The position numbers and the translations under genes were made by a program. DNA of 64,000 bases from NCBI RefSeq assembly GCF_000805335.1, contig NZ_KN708638.1, positions 2,086,402-2,150,401 on the forward strand, read 5' to 3'. How positions within the stretch are numbered: the stretch's first letter is position 1; every line of letters starts with the position of its first letter. The stretch is from Streptomyces sp. CT34 (GTDB lineage: Bacteria; Actinomycetota; Actinomycetes; Streptomycetales; Streptomycetaceae). The notes beneath the pieces were generated by a model. It was not told the origin of the DNA. It saw only the letters and a list, made by a program, of their open reading frames with translations, and did not search any database. This document shows positions 48,936-57,885 of this stretch, piece after piece.

Positions 48936-49224
48936 AGCGAAAGGCATTGATGGGACGAGTAGCGTCATACGCAGCCTGCAGCGACCCGGGGACGGTGCGA
49001 GCCCGGGGGCGTGCATGACGTGAAGATCACCCCGGAGCCGCCGGAAGAAAGCTTGGGACAGTGGGCCCGCCCACGGGCCGCGGATCGTCCCCGGCGAGTA
49101 GACCCGGCAGCGCGACCCCAATGAGGGGGCGGTGCAGCCGCACCGCCAAGGAGGGTGGTACCGCGGGAGCCAGGGCTCTCGTCCCTCCGGACGGAGAACG
49201 CAGCAGCTGTCCGCCGGAGGAAGC
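48936..49224 (+). ncRNA. T-box riboswitch (tRNA-Ile sensing) in the ileS leader
   Basis: Contains the T-box core AGGGTGGTACCGCGG (49152-49166) with the UGGN bulge that pairs with uncharged tRNA 3' ends. The candidate specifier codon is ATC (Ile) at 49026-49028 in stem I, and a GAGUA-type loop motif lies near 48956. Downstream, CCTCCGG (49184-49190) is perfectly complementary to CCGGAGG (49214-49220), the ileS ribosome site, so control is by sequestering translation rather than by termination. This is the mode known for actinobacterial ileS T-boxes. Confidence 0.92.
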
Positions 49225-49227
49225 CCG

Positions 49228-52200
49228 ATGAGTCCGCAGCCCCGGTACCGCCAGGTACCCGCACAGGTAGACCTGCCCGCCCTTGAGCACGCGGTGCTCG
49301 ACTTCTGGCGGGAGCAGAAGGTCTTCGCCCGTACCCTCCAGCAGTCCGAGGGCCGCCCCGAGTGGGTCTTCTACGAGGGCCCCCCGACGGCCAACGGCAT
49401 GCCCGGCGCCCACCACATCGAGGCCCGCGTCTTCAAGGACGTCTTCCCCCGGTTCCGCACGATGCAGGGCTACCACGTCGACCGCAAGGCCGGCTGGGAC
49501 TGCCACGGCCTCCCGGTCGAGCTGGCCGTGGAGAAGGAGCTGGGCTTCAACGGCAAGAAGGACATCGAGGCGTACGGCATCGCCGAGTTCAACGCCAGGT
49601 GCCGCGAGTCGGTGACCCGGCACACCGACGCCTTCGCCGAGCTGACGACGCGGATGGGCTACTGGACCGACCTGGACGCCCCGTACCGCACCATGGACCC
49701 CGACTACATCGAGTCGGTGTGGTGGTCGCTGAAGGAGATCTTCACCAAGGGCCTGCTGGTCCAGGACCACCGCGTCGCCCCCTGGTGCCCCCGCTGCGGC
49801 ACCGGTCTGTCGGACCACGAGCTGGCGCAGGGCTACGAGACGGTCGTCGACCCCTCGGTCTTCGTCCGGCTCCCGCTGACCTCCGGCCCGCTGGCCGGCC
49901 GGGCCGCCCTGCTGGTCTGGACGACCACCCCCTGGACCCTGGTCTCCAACACCGCCGTCGCCGCCCACCCCGACGTCAGGTACGTCGTCGCCACCGACGG
50001 CACCGAGCACCTGGTCGTCGCCGAGCCGCTGCTGGAGAAGGCGCTGGGTGAGGGCTGGACGGCCACCGGCGAGTCCTTCACCGGCCGCGAGATGGAGCGC
50101 TGGGCCTACGAGCGCCCCTTCCGGCTCGTCGACCTCGACGGCGCCAACTTCGTCGTCAACGCCGAGTACGTCACCACCGACGACGGCACCGGCCTCGTCC
50201 ACCAGGCCCCCGCCTTCGGTGAGGACGACCTCAGGACCTGCCGGGCGTACGGCCTCCCGGTGGTCAACCCGGTCCGCCCGGACGGCACCTTCGAGGAGCA
50301 ACTCCCGCTCGTCGGCGGCCAGTTCTTCAAGAAGGCCGACGAGGCCCTGGTCGCCGACCTGGACGCCCGCGGTCTGCTCTTCCGCCACCTCGCCTACGAG
50401 CACAGCTACCCGCACTGCTGGCGCTGCCACACCGCGCTGCTCTACTACGCCCAGCCGTCCTGGTACATCCGCACCACCGCGGTCAAGGACGCCCTGCTGC
50501 GGGAGAACGAGAACACCAACTGGTTCCCGGAGTCGGTCAAGCACGGCCGGTTCGGCGACTGGCTCAACAACAACATCGACTGGGCGCTGTCCCGCAACCG
50601 CTACTGGGGCACCCCGCTGCCCATCTGGCGCTGCGCGGAGGGCCACCTCACCTGCGTCGGCTCGCTCACCGAGCTGTCCGAGCTGACCGGCACCGACCAG
50701 TCCGGCCTGGACCCGCACCGCCCGTTCATCGACGAGATCACCTTCGCCTGCACCCACGAGAGCTGCGCGCTCACCGCCACCCGCGTCCCGGAGGTCATCG
50801 ACGCCTGGTACGACTCGGGCTCGATGCCGTTCGCGCAGTGGGGCTATCCGTACCGCAACAAGGAGCTCTTCGAGAAGCGGTACCCGGCCCAGTTCATCTC
50901 CGAGGCCATCGACCAGACCCGCGGCTGGTTCTACACGCTGATGGCCGTCGGCACGCTCGTCTTCGACAAGTCGTCGTACGAGAACGTGGTCTGCCTCGGC
51001 CACATCCTCGCCGAGGACGGCCGGAAGATGTCCAAGCACCTGGGCAACATCCTCCAGCCGATCCCGCTCATGGACCAGCACGGCGCCGACGCGGTCCGCT
51101 GGTTCATGGCCGCCGGCGGCTCGCCGTGGTCGGCCCGCCGGGTGGGCCACAACACCATCCAGGAAGTCGTCCGCAAGACGCTGCTGACGTACTGGAACAC
51201 CGTCGCCTTCCAGGCGCTGTACGCCCGCACCTCCAACTGGGCGCCGTCCGCGGCCGATCCGGCCCCGGCCGACCGCCCGCTGCTGGACCGCTGGCTGCTC
51301 GGCGAGCTGAACACCCTGGTCGAGGGGGTCACCGACGCCCTGGAGGGCTTCGACACCCAGCGCGCCGGCAAGCTGCTCTCCGCCTTCGTCGACGACCTCT
51401 CCAACTGGTACGTGCGCCGTTCCCGCCGCCGCTTCTGGCAGGGCGACCCGGCCGCGCTGCGCACCCTCCACGAGGTCGTCGAGACGGTGACCCGCCTGAT
51501 GGCCCCGCTCACCCCGTTCATCACCGAGCGGGTCTGGCAGGACCTGGTCGTCCCGGTCACCCCGGACGCCCCGGACTCGGTCCACCTCTCCTCCTGGCCG
51601 GTCGCCGACCAGGCGGCCGTCGACCCGGCGCTCTCCGACCAGATGCAGCTGGTCCGCCGGCTGGTCGAACTGGGCCGCGCCACCCGCGCCGAGTCCGGGG
51701 TGAAGACCCGCCAGCCGCTCTCCCGCGCGCTGGTCGGCGCCCATGGTTTCGCGGACCTCTCCGAGGACCTGCGCGCCCAGATCGCCGAGGAACTGAACGT
51801 CAGCTCGCTGGCTTCCCTCTCCGAGGTGGGCGGCTCCCTGGTGGACACCACCGCCAAGGCCAACTTCCGGGCACTGGGCAAGCGGTTCGGCAAGGGCGTC
51901 CAGGCCGTCGCCAAGGCCATCGCCGGGGCGGACGCCGCGGCCCTCTCGCTCGCACTGCGCCAGGGCACGGCGAGCGTCGAGGTCGACAGCGAGACCGTCA
52001 GCCTCGCCCCCGACGAGGTCATCATCACCGAGACCCCGCGCGAGGGCTGGTCGGTGGCCTCCGACTCGGGCGCCACCGTCGCCCTCGACCTGGAGATCAC
52101 CCCGGAGCTGCGCCGTGCGGGCCTGGCCCGGGACGCGATCCGGCTGATCCAGGAGGCCCGCAAGAACAGCGGCCTCGACGTCGCCGACCGGATCGCACTG

Positions 52201-52371
52201 CGCTGGCGGACCGCCGACGAGGACGTGCGCACGGCGCTGACCGACCACGCCGCCCTGATCGCCGACGAGGTACTGGCCACCGACTTCGCCGCCGGTGAGC
52301 CGGACGCGTCGTACGGCCCGGCGTTCAGCGACGAGTCGCTGTCCCTGACGTTCCACCTCCGCAAGGAGTAA
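49228..52371 (+). CDS. ileS: isoleucyl-tRNA synthetase (eukaryotic-like type 2)
   Basis: 1047 aa from the ATG at 49228, 7 nt after the ribosome site GGAGG. Class I synthetase: signature region FYEGPPTANGMPGAHHIEAR, where the HXGH motif reads G60-A61-H62-H63, and the second signature KMSKH in AEDGRKMSKHLGNIL. The CP1 editing domain (about 190-400, WTTTPWTLVSNTA) and C-terminal zinc-containing part are present. Long form of type 2, usually mupirocin-resistant (family knowledge). Confidence 0.96.
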   Translation: MSPQPRYRQVPAQVDLPALEHAVLDFWREQKVFARTLQQSEGRPEWVFYEGPPTANGMPGAHHIEARVFKDVFPRFRTMQGYHVDRKAGWDCHGLPVELAVEKELGFNGKKDIEAYGIAEFNARCRESVTRHTDAFAELTTRMGYWTDLDAPYRTMDPDYIESVWWSLKEIFTKGLLVQDHRVAPWCPRCGTGLSDHELAQGYETVVDPSVFVRLPLTSGPLAGRAALLVWTTTPWTLVSNTAVAAHPDVRYVVATDGTEHLVVAEPLLEKALGEGWTATGESFTGREMERWAYERPFRLVDLDGANFVVNAEYVTTDDGTGLVHQAPAFGEDDLRTCRAYGLPVVNPVRPDGTFEEQLPLVGGQFFKKADEALVADLDARGLLFRHLAYEHSYPHCWRCHTALLYYAQPSWYIRTTAVKDALLRENENTNWFPESVKHGRFGDWLNNNIDWALSRNRYWGTPLPIWRCAEGHLTCVGSLTELSELTGTDQSGLDPHRPFIDEITFACTHESCALTATRVPEVIDAWYDSGSMPFAQWGYPYRNKELFEKRYPAQFISEAIDQTRGWFYTLMAVGTLVFDKSSYENVVCLGHILAEDGRKMSKHLGNILQPIPLMDQHGADAVRWFMAAGGSPWSARRVGHNTIQEVVRKTLLTYWNTVAFQALYARTSNWAPSAADPAPADRPLLDRWLLGELNTLVEGVTDALEGFDTQRAGKLLSAFVDDLSNWYVRRSRRRFWQGDPAALRTLHEVVETVTRLMAPLTPFITERVWQDLVVPVTPDAPDSVHLSSWPVADQAAVDPALSDQMQLVRRLVELGRATRAESGVKTRQPLSRALVGAHGFADLSEDLRAQIAEELNVSSLASLSEVGGSLVDTTAKANFRALGKRFGKGVQAVAKAIAGADAAALSLALRQGTASVEVDSETVSLAPDEVIITETPREGWSVASDSGATVALDLEITPELRRAGLARDAIRLIQEARKNSGLDVADRIALRWRTADEDVRTALTDHAALIADEVLATDFAAGEPDASYGPAFSDESLSLTFHLRKE

Positions 52372-52400
52372 CGCAGCACTCCCGGGCCCCGGCCCGCATC

Positions 52401-52433
52401 GCATGCCCCGGCGCACTCCGCGCCGGGGCATGC
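52401..52433. terminator. terminator downstream of ileS
   Basis: GCATGCCCCGGCGC (52401-52414) and GCGCCGGGGCATGC (52420-52433) form a perfect 14-bp stem with a 5-nt loop, 30 nt after the ileS stop. Confidence 0.8.
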
Positions 52434-52522
52434 GCTCTTGTCCGCCCCCCGCGCACCACCGCCGCGCCCCCCACACGTGCGACCCCACCGCACCGGGCCC
52501 GCGCCGCACCGGCAGCACGAAA

Positions 52523-52564
52523 CAGGGCCGGGCCCCGAGGAGAGATCCTCGGGGCCCGGCCCTG
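52523..52564. terminator. terminator downstream of divIVA
   Basis: CAGGGCCGGGCCCCGAGGA (52523-52541) and its exact complement (52546-52564) form a 19-bp stem with loop GAGA, 29 nt beyond the divIVA stop. It faces the ileS terminator in the convergent gap. Confidence 0.85.
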
Positions 52565-52592
52565 ATTGCCGACTACGCGCGCCGCTCGGGCG

Positions 52593-53699
52593 TCAGTTGT
52601 CGTCCTCGTCGATGAGGAAGCCGCGCATCGGCGACGGCGTCTGCTGCATCGGCGACGGGCCCTGGGGCCGCACCGGTGCCATCGGCTGCGTCATCGCCGG
52701 CGACATCTGCTGCTGCCCGCCGTAGGACGGACCGCCGCTGGACGGGCTGCTCATCGAGTGGTTGCCGCCCAGGGACTGGCCGCCACCCATGGTGTGGTTG
52801 CCGCCCATGGTGCCCGCACCGGCCGACGCCATCGACGGGGACGGCGGCAGCGAAGCGGTCGCCGGGGTCCGCGGCGGGGCCAGCGAGTCGTCGGCCTGGT
52901 TCTCCAGCTGGCGCAGCTGGCTCTCCAGGTACGACTTCAGGCGGGTGCGGTACTCGCGCTCGAAGCCGCGCAGGTCCTCGACCTTGCGCTCCAGCGTCGC
53001 GCGGGCCGACTCCAGCGACCCCATCGCCACGCGGTGCTTCTCCTGCGCGTCCCGCTCCAGCGCGTCGGCCTTGGCGCGGGCGTCCCGCTCCAGGCCCTCG
53101 GCACGGCTGCGCGCCTCGCCGACGATCTTGTTGGCCTCGGAACGGGCCTCCGCGATCGCCTGGTCGGCGGTCTGCTGTGCCAGCGACAGCACGCGCGCCG
53201 CGCTGTCACCGCCGGGGCCGCCCTGCTGCTGGGCCGCCTGCGGCAGCTGCTGCGGTCCGCCGGGGCCGCCCAGCGGGCCACCCATCGGACCGTTGGGGCC
53301 CATCGGACCAGGACCGTGCGGGCCCTGCGGGCCGTGGCCACCGGGACCGGGCGGCAGCTGCGGTGCACCACCGGGCAGTTGGGGCGGGCCACCCATCCCC
53401 TGCTGCTGCGGCGGGACCGGCTGCGGACCGGATATGGCGGCGGGCACCGGAGCCCCCGGCCGCTGCTGCTGCTCCTGCTGCTGGTCGGGGCCCTTGCGCA
53501 GACCCTGCTGCTGGTTCTGCGCGGCGGCACGAGTGGCGGCGGCCAGCTTGGCGCGCAGGTCCTCGTTCTCCCGCAGCAGGCGGGTCAGTTCGGCTTCGAC
53601 CTCGTCGAGGAAGGCATCGACCTCGTCCTCGTCATAGCCTTCTCGGAGGCGGACGGTCGTGAACTGCTTGTTCCGCACGTCCTCGGGGGTCAACGGCAT
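52593..53699 (-). CDS. divIVA: polar growth protein DivIVA
   Basis: 368 aa. The N-terminal membrane-binding domain is conserved: MPLTPEDVRNKQFTTVRLRE, GYDEDEVDAFLDEVEAELTR. A long Gln/Gly/Pro-rich insert (~65-155) separates it from the second coiled coil (SLAQQTADQAIAEARSEANK, AKADALERDAQEKHRVAMGS). The tail is Gly/Ser/Met-rich and ends FLIDEDDN. In Streptomyces DivIVA marks hyphal tips and recruits cell-wall synthesis. A GAGGTG ribosome site precedes the ATG. Confidence 0.96.
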   Translation of the reverse strand: MPLTPEDVRNKQFTTVRLREGYDEDEVDAFLDEVEAELTRLLRENEDLRAKLAAATRAAAQNQQQGLRKGPDQQQEQQQRPGAPVPAAISGPQPVPPQQQGMGGPPQLPGGAPQLPPGPGGHGPQGPHGPGPMGPNGPMGGPLGGPGGPQQLPQAAQQQGGPGGDSAARVLSLAQQTADQAIAEARSEANKIVGEARSRAEGLERDARAKADALERDAQEKHRVAMGSLESARATLERKVEDLRGFEREYRTRLKSYLESQLRQLENQADDSLAPPRTPATASLPPSPSMASAGAGTMGGNHTMGGGQSLGGNHSMSSPSSGGPSYGGQQQMSPAMTQPMAPVRPQGPSPMQQTPSPMRGFLIDEDDN

Positions 53700-53748
53700 C
53701 TCTACTTCACCTCAACGTAGTCGTCGGCAATCGGCAAGACCGTATCGT

Positions 53749-54042
53749 TCACACCAACAACACCGACCTCACGACGGTGATCAGGATGTAGACGATGATC
53801 ATCAATACGAAGAAGGACAGGTCGAGCGCCACGCCCCCGAGACGCAGCGGCGGAATGACCCGCCGCAGAAGCTTGAGTGGCGGATCGGTGACAGTGTAGG
53901 TGGCCTCAAGAATCACCACCATCGCCTTGCCGGGTTGCCATGAACGGGCGAACTGGAACACATAGTCCATCACCAGCCGGAAGATCAGCACGATCAGGAA
54001 GCAGTACAGCGCGATATAGATCACCTGACCAGCGATACTCAT
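53749..54042 (-). CDS. YggT-family membrane protein
   Basis: 97 aa with two membrane helices: VIYIALYCFLIVLIFRLVMDY and LDLSFFVLMIIVYILITVV read in part. The conserved middle segment VTDPPLKLLRRVIPPLRLGG is the family hallmark. It lies between sepF and divIVA as in most Gram-positive dcw clusters; probably a division or osmotic-shock accessory protein. Confidence 0.93.
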   Translation of the reverse strand: MSIAGQVIYIALYCFLIVLIFRLVMDYVFQFARSWQPGKAMVVILEATYTVTDPPLKLLRRVIPPLRLGGVALDLSFFVLMIIVYILITVVRSVLLV

Positions 54043-54108
54043 CTCGCGCGTCCCTCTCCCCTTGCTCCTGTGCTGACCTTATGGCCTCGGTGTGCCCGGT
54101 GTTGCGTC

Positions 54109-54729
54109 TCAGCTCTGGTTGAAGAACCCGCCCTCTGCGATACGGGCCTTGTCCTCCGCCGTGACATCGACGTTAGCAGGCGACAACAGGAACACCTTCT
54201 GCGTCACCCGCTCAATACTGCCGTGCAGTCCGAAGACCAGACCGGCCGCAAAGTCGACAAGTCGCTTCGCGTCGGTGTCGTCCATCTCCGTGAGATTCAT
54301 GATCACCGGAGTGCCCTCACGGAAGTGTTCCCCGATGGTACGGGCTTCGTTGTAGGTCCGGGGGTGCAGTGTGGTGATGCGGTACGGCTCCCGCTCGGAC
54401 ACAACCTTGGGCATGATCACCGGTGCGTTCTTCTCCAGATTCGGACGGTCGGGTGTGATGGACGCCACGGGGGCGATACGCGCGGGTCGTCCGCTTTCCG
54501 CGGCGAGCGGGGCGGGTTCACGCTGCGCAGGAGGCGTGACGGCGCGGACCGGTTCCTCCCGTTCCGGGCGCGTTTCGGCGGGTACTTGATGCTGTTGCCG
54601 CCGCCCCCGATCGGGCTCCGGGTCAAGCTCGGGCTCGAACTCGTCGTCGGGGTCGAACCCCCGGCCGTCGTACCCATCGTCCTCCACGAGGCCGAGGTAG
54701 ACCGCCATCTTGCGCATCGCGCCGGCCAT
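54109..54729 (-). CDS. sepF: cell division protein SepF
   Basis: 206 aa from ATG at 54729 ([17 protein letters not shown]), GGAGGA about 9 nt upstream. The N-terminal amphipathic membrane-binding helix and a long acidic/Pro-rich linker precede the SepF core (~115-206: [51 protein letters not shown]). It links FtsZ to the membrane at septa, in place of FtsA, which is absent here. Three SepF-like proteins exist in some streptomycetes; this is the dcw copy. Confidence 0.95.
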   Translation of the reverse strand: MAGAMRKMAVYLGLVEDDGYDGRGFDPDDEFEPELDPEPDRGRRQQHQVPAETRPEREEPVRAVTPPAQREPAPLAAESGRPARIAPVASITPDRPNLEKNAPVIMPKVVSEREPYRITTLHPRTYNEARTIGEHFREGTPVIMNLTEMDDTDAKRLVDFAAGLVFGLHGSIERVTQKVFLLSPANVDVTAEDKARIAEGGFFNQS

Positions 54730-54852
54730 TCTCTGCGTCCTCCGCTCTGTGGTGGATCGCCTCCGTAACCGGGGGCCTTGGATCCACTCGGCCTGCCCGC
54801 TTTCTGCGGGAATGACCATATTTTGTGCTGTGGTCCGACTTGCTTGGCGACG

Positions 54853-55587
54853 TTACCCGAGCCGTGGTCGGACTCCGAGTACCGCAGTGCCGACGCGCAC
54901 ATGTGTCGCTCCGGCCGCAACGGCGTCTTCGAGGTCCGCGCTCATACCTGCTGACACCATGTTGGCAGCAGGATGGGTTGCGCGCAGGTCGGATGAGATT
55001 TCCATCAACCGCTCGAAAGCGGCGAGTTGGCGGCCCGCATACGGGCCGGCCAGCGGTGCGACCGTCATCACACCGTCCAGTCGCAGCCCTTGGGCCGCCG
55101 CGATCGCGTCGCCGAGCTCGGCCACACCTTCCGGTGCCACGCCGCCGCGTTCGGCGGTGTCCCGTCCGGTCCGGTTCGGCCTGGCGTCCAGTGCCACCTG
55201 GATCAGGCAGCCCAGCTCCCGCTCGGCGCGTACCGCCTCCCGGGACAGTGCGGTGACGAGCCGAAGCCGGTCGACCGACTGGACAATCCCGGCGTAACGG
55301 GCCACGGACCGTACCTTGTTGGTCTGCAATTGACCAACAAAGTGCCAAGTCAGCGGCAAATCAGCGCATTCAGCGGCTTTGCCTGCCGCCTCCTGATCGC
55401 GGTTTTCCGCGACCTGACGCACCCCCAGCTCCGCGAGCAGCCGGACGTCGCTCGCGGGGTAGGTCTTGGTGACGACGATCAGCGTCACCTCGTCGCGCGG
55501 CCGGCCGGCCTTGGCGCAGGCTGTGGAGATACGATCCTCCACCCGCGCCAGGTTGTCGGCCAGCTGCGTTCTCCGGTCGTCCGTCAC
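54853..55587 (-). CDS. YggS-family PLP homeostasis protein
   Basis: 244 aa from GTG at 55587 in a GTGA overlap with pgeF. PLP-binding lysine in TLIVVTKTYPASDVRLL, then VRQVAENRDQEAAGK, TWHFVGQLQTNKVR and SAGMSADLEDAVAAGATHVRVG (phosphate-binding end). Single-domain fold-type III protein controlling free PLP, standard in this cluster (ylmE position). Confidence 0.94.
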   Translation of the reverse strand: MTDDRRTQLADNLARVEDRISTACAKAGRPRDEVTLIVVTKTYPASDVRLLAELGVRQVAENRDQEAAGKAAECADLPLTWHFVGQLQTNKVRSVARYAGIVQSVDRLRLVTALSREAVRAERELGCLIQVALDARPNRTGRDTAERGGVAPEGVAELGDAIAAAQGLRLDGVMTVAPLAGPYAGRQLAAFERLMEISSDLRATHPAANMVSAGMSADLEDAVAAGATHVRVGTAVLGVRPRLG

Positions 55588-56348
55588 AGCGCGGCCCCTC
55601 CCGGCCTCGGGCCGGGGCCGTCCCCGAGCCATACGTAGCTCGCGAGCCGCCCCGTCGTACGGTCCCGCCGATAAGAGAAGTGGTCCGCCGACTCCCGGGT
55701 GCAGATGTGGGAATCCTCACGCAACCGCACGCCGGCGGTGGCGAGTTGGGCCCGGACACCCGCGGTGACGTCCACCGACGGAGTCCCCCAGCTGGTCGTC
55801 GCCCATGCTTCCGGGACCACCGAGGCGACCTCCGCGCGCATCGCCTCCGGCACCTCGTAACAGCGCCCGCAGACCGCCGGCCCGGTGTACGCGAGCATCC
55901 GGGACGGCTCGGCGCCCAGCTCGGCCATCGCCGCGACGGCCGCCGGGACGACCCCGGCGACCAGGCCCGGCCGACCTGCATGCGCGGCGCCCGCGACCCC
56001 GGCGACCGGGTCGGCGAGCAGGACCGGGGTGCAGTCGGCGGTCAGCACGGCCAGCGCGAGACCCCGACGCGTGGTCACCACCGCGTCCACGCACGGGATG
56101 TCGGCATCCCGCCAGGGGCCGTCGACCACCGCCACGTCCCGGCCGTGGACCTGGTTCATCCAGACCACCGCGGCCGGGTCGAGGCCGAGTTCCTTCGCCG
56201 CGCGTTCGCGGTTGGCGCGTACCGCGGCGGGGTCGTCGCCGACCGCGCCGCCCAGATTGAGCTGCTCATACGGAGCGGCGCTCACCCCGCCCCACCTGTC
56301 GGTGAAGGCGAAGTGCGCGCCGCTTTCGTGGTGCTGTTGCCCTATCAC
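55584..56348 (-). CDS. pgeF: peptidoglycan editing factor PgeF (YfiH, laccase-domain) family protein
   Basis: 254 aa. Copper/zinc-site residues lie in MNQVHGRDVAVVD, VLTADCTPVLLAD and GAAHAGRPGLVAGVV, with CGRCYEVP near the middle. YfiH-family proteins act as purine nucleoside hydrolases/oxidases or edit muropeptide side chains; the dcw position fits the second. Starts 13 nt after the ftsZ stop and overlaps the YggS-family gene. Confidence 0.92.
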   Translation of the reverse strand: MIGQQHHESGAHFAFTDRWGGVSAAPYEQLNLGGAVGDDPAAVRANRERAAKELGLDPAAVVWMNQVHGRDVAVVDGPWRDADIPCVDAVVTTRRGLALAVLTADCTPVLLADPVAGVAGAAHAGRPGLVAGVVPAAVAAMAELGAEPSRMLAYTGPAVCGRCYEVPEAMRAEVASVVPEAWATTSWGTPSVDVTAGVRAQLATAGVRLREDSHICTRESADHFSYRRDRTTGRLASYVWLGDGPGPRPGGAAL

Positions 56349-56361
56349 TTCGGTGCTTCGG

Positions 56362-57603
56362 TCACTTCAGGAAGTCGGGGACGTCCAGCTCCTCGGCCGC
56401 GGAGTCCGAGTACGACGGACGGGCCGGGGGAACCGAGGCCCCGCCGGCCGGCGGGGCCGGGACCTCGCCCAGCGACGAGGTCTCGGAGGTGGCCGGGGCC
56501 TCGTCCCGTACGGGCGGGACCGCGCCGAGACCGCCGAAGGCCGCCGGGCGCGGCTCGGCCGGGGGCGCGACCGGACGGCTGGGGGCCGCCGGGGCGGGCT
56601 CCTCGCGCTTCGGGGCCGGCATCGCGGTCTGCTGCGCGTCGCGGCGGGCCGGCGGCTGACCGCCGTCGAAGCCCGCGGCGATGACGGTGACCCGGACCTC
56701 ATCGCCCAGCGCGTCGTCGATGACCGCGCCGAAGATGATGTTGGCTTCGGGGTGCGCGGCCTCGCTGACCAGCTGCGCCGCCTCGTTGATCTCGAAGAGA
56801 CCGAGGTCGGAGCCACCGGAGATGGAGAGCAGCACACCGCGGGCGCCGTCGATCGACGCCTCCAGGAGCGGCGAGGAGATCGCCATCTCCGCGGCGGCCA
56901 CCGCGCGGTCGTCGCCGCGCGCCGAGCCGATGCCCATGAGCGCCGATCCGGCCTCCGACATCACGGACTTGACGTCGGCGAAGTCGAGGTTGATCAGACC
57001 CGGGGTGGTGATCAGGTCGGTGATGCCCTGGACACCCGACAGCAGCACCTGGTCCGCGGACTTGAACGCGTCGAGCACGCTCACCTGGCGGTCCGAGATG
57101 GACAGCAGCCGGTCGTTGGGGATCACGATGAGGGTGTCGACCTCTTCGCGGAGGCTGGCGATGCCGTCCTCCGCCTGGTTGGCGCGACGGCGTCCCTCGA
57201 AGGTGAACGGCCGGGTGACCACACCGATCGTCAGGGCCCCCAGCGAGCGGGCGATGTTGGCGACGACCGGGGCACCGCCGGTGCCGGTGCCGCCGCCCTC
57301 GCCCGCGGTCACGAAGACCATGTCGGCCCCCTTGAGGACCTCCTCGATCTCCTCGCGGTGGTCCTCGGCCGCCTTGCGGCCCACGTCCGGATTGGCGCCG
57401 GCGCCGAGTCCGCGCGTCATTTCGCGGCCGACGTCGAGCTTGACGTCGGCGTCGCTCATCAGCAACGCCTGCGCATCGGTGTTGATCGCGATGAACTCGA
57501 CGCCCTTGAGCCCGACCTCGATCATCCGGTTGATGGCGTTCACGCCACCGCCGCCGATGCCGACGACCTTGATGACTGCGAGGTAGTTCTGCGGTGCTGC
57601 CAC
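56362..57603 (-). CDS. ftsZ: cell division protein FtsZ
   Basis: 413 aa tubulin homologue from GTG at 57603 with GAGAGG upstream. GTP-binding loop [32 protein letters not shown] (T7 region), and the C-terminal tail ending ELDVPDFLK that binds partner proteins. Ala/Pro-rich linker from about 320 to 400. Forms the septal ring, needed for sporulation septation in Streptomyces. A 282-nt leader separates it from ftsQ. Confidence 0.98.
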   Translation of the reverse strand: MAAPQNYLAVIKVVGIGGGGVNAINRMIEVGLKGVEFIAINTDAQALLMSDADVKLDVGREMTRGLGAGANPDVGRKAAEDHREEIEEVLKGADMVFVTAGEGGGTGTGGAPVVANIARSLGALTIGVVTRPFTFEGRRRANQAEDGIASLREEVDTLIVIPNDRLLSISDRQVSVLDAFKSADQVLLSGVQGITDLITTPGLINLDFADVKSVMSEAGSALMGIGSARGDDRAVAAAEMAISSPLLEASIDGARGVLLSISGGSDLGLFEINEAAQLVSEAAHPEANIIFGAVIDDALGDEVRVTVIAAGFDGGQPPARRDAQQTAMPAPKREEPAPAAPSRPVAPPAEPRPAAFGGLGAVPPVRDEAPATSETSSLGEVPAPPAGGASVPPARPSYSDSAAEELDVPDFLK

Positions 57604-57702
57604 GTCGAAGGCCTCTCGCCTCGATTTACGTGTCGTCGCCGCACATTGCGTGTGGACGCCGACTGATGCCGAAGGGACGGTCCGTTTTGCCGAGCCGAAC
57701 CC

Positions 57703-57723
57703 TAACCCTGAAGTTTAGGGTTA
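57703..57723 (-). promoter_or_regulatory. 7-bp inverted repeat in the ftsZ leader
   Basis: TAACCCT (57703-57709) and AGGGTTA (57717-57723) are perfect complements with a 7-nt loop, about 100 nt upstream of the ftsZ start and downstream of the candidate promoter, so it lies in the transcript leader. Confidence 0.45.
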
Positions 57724-57765
57724 CCGTGCCTGCGTTCCTGGTTCCCTGGGTCCCTTTGGAACGAG

Positions 57766-57795
57766 ACACTAAGTCGACAAGGCGCGCGCGTTCAA
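57766..57795 (-). promoter_or_regulatory. candidate ftsZ promoter
   Basis: On the minus strand TTGAAC (57795-57790) and TAGTGT (57771-57766) are spaced exactly 18 bp, a good vegetative-type promoter inside the ftsQ-ftsZ spacer. Streptomyces ftsZ is known to have several promoters here, one developmentally controlled. The rest of the spacer (57604-57885) holds A/T-rich patches but no gene. Confidence 0.6.
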
Positions 57796-57885
57796 CGAAC
57801 ACGCCGAACCTCCCGTTTTTCTTTTCACCCTATGTGATCACCCATAGTCGTAGCCATCCAGGGTGCTGGCCTGCGGCTACGTACG

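Noticed and set aside
49027-52518. A frame of more than 1100 codons on the minus strand opposite ileS.
   Set aside because: Shadow of the ileS gene with no recognisable motif, running through the T-box and the terminator.
54109-54819. Longer SepF starting at 54819.
   Set aside because: The extra 30 residues do not resemble Sep[15 protein letters not shown] with a proper ribosome site is the usual start.
57700-57723. Telomere-like CCCTAACCCT string.
   Set aside because: Internal to the dcw cluster and only two units; it is part of a short inverted repeat, not a chromosome end.
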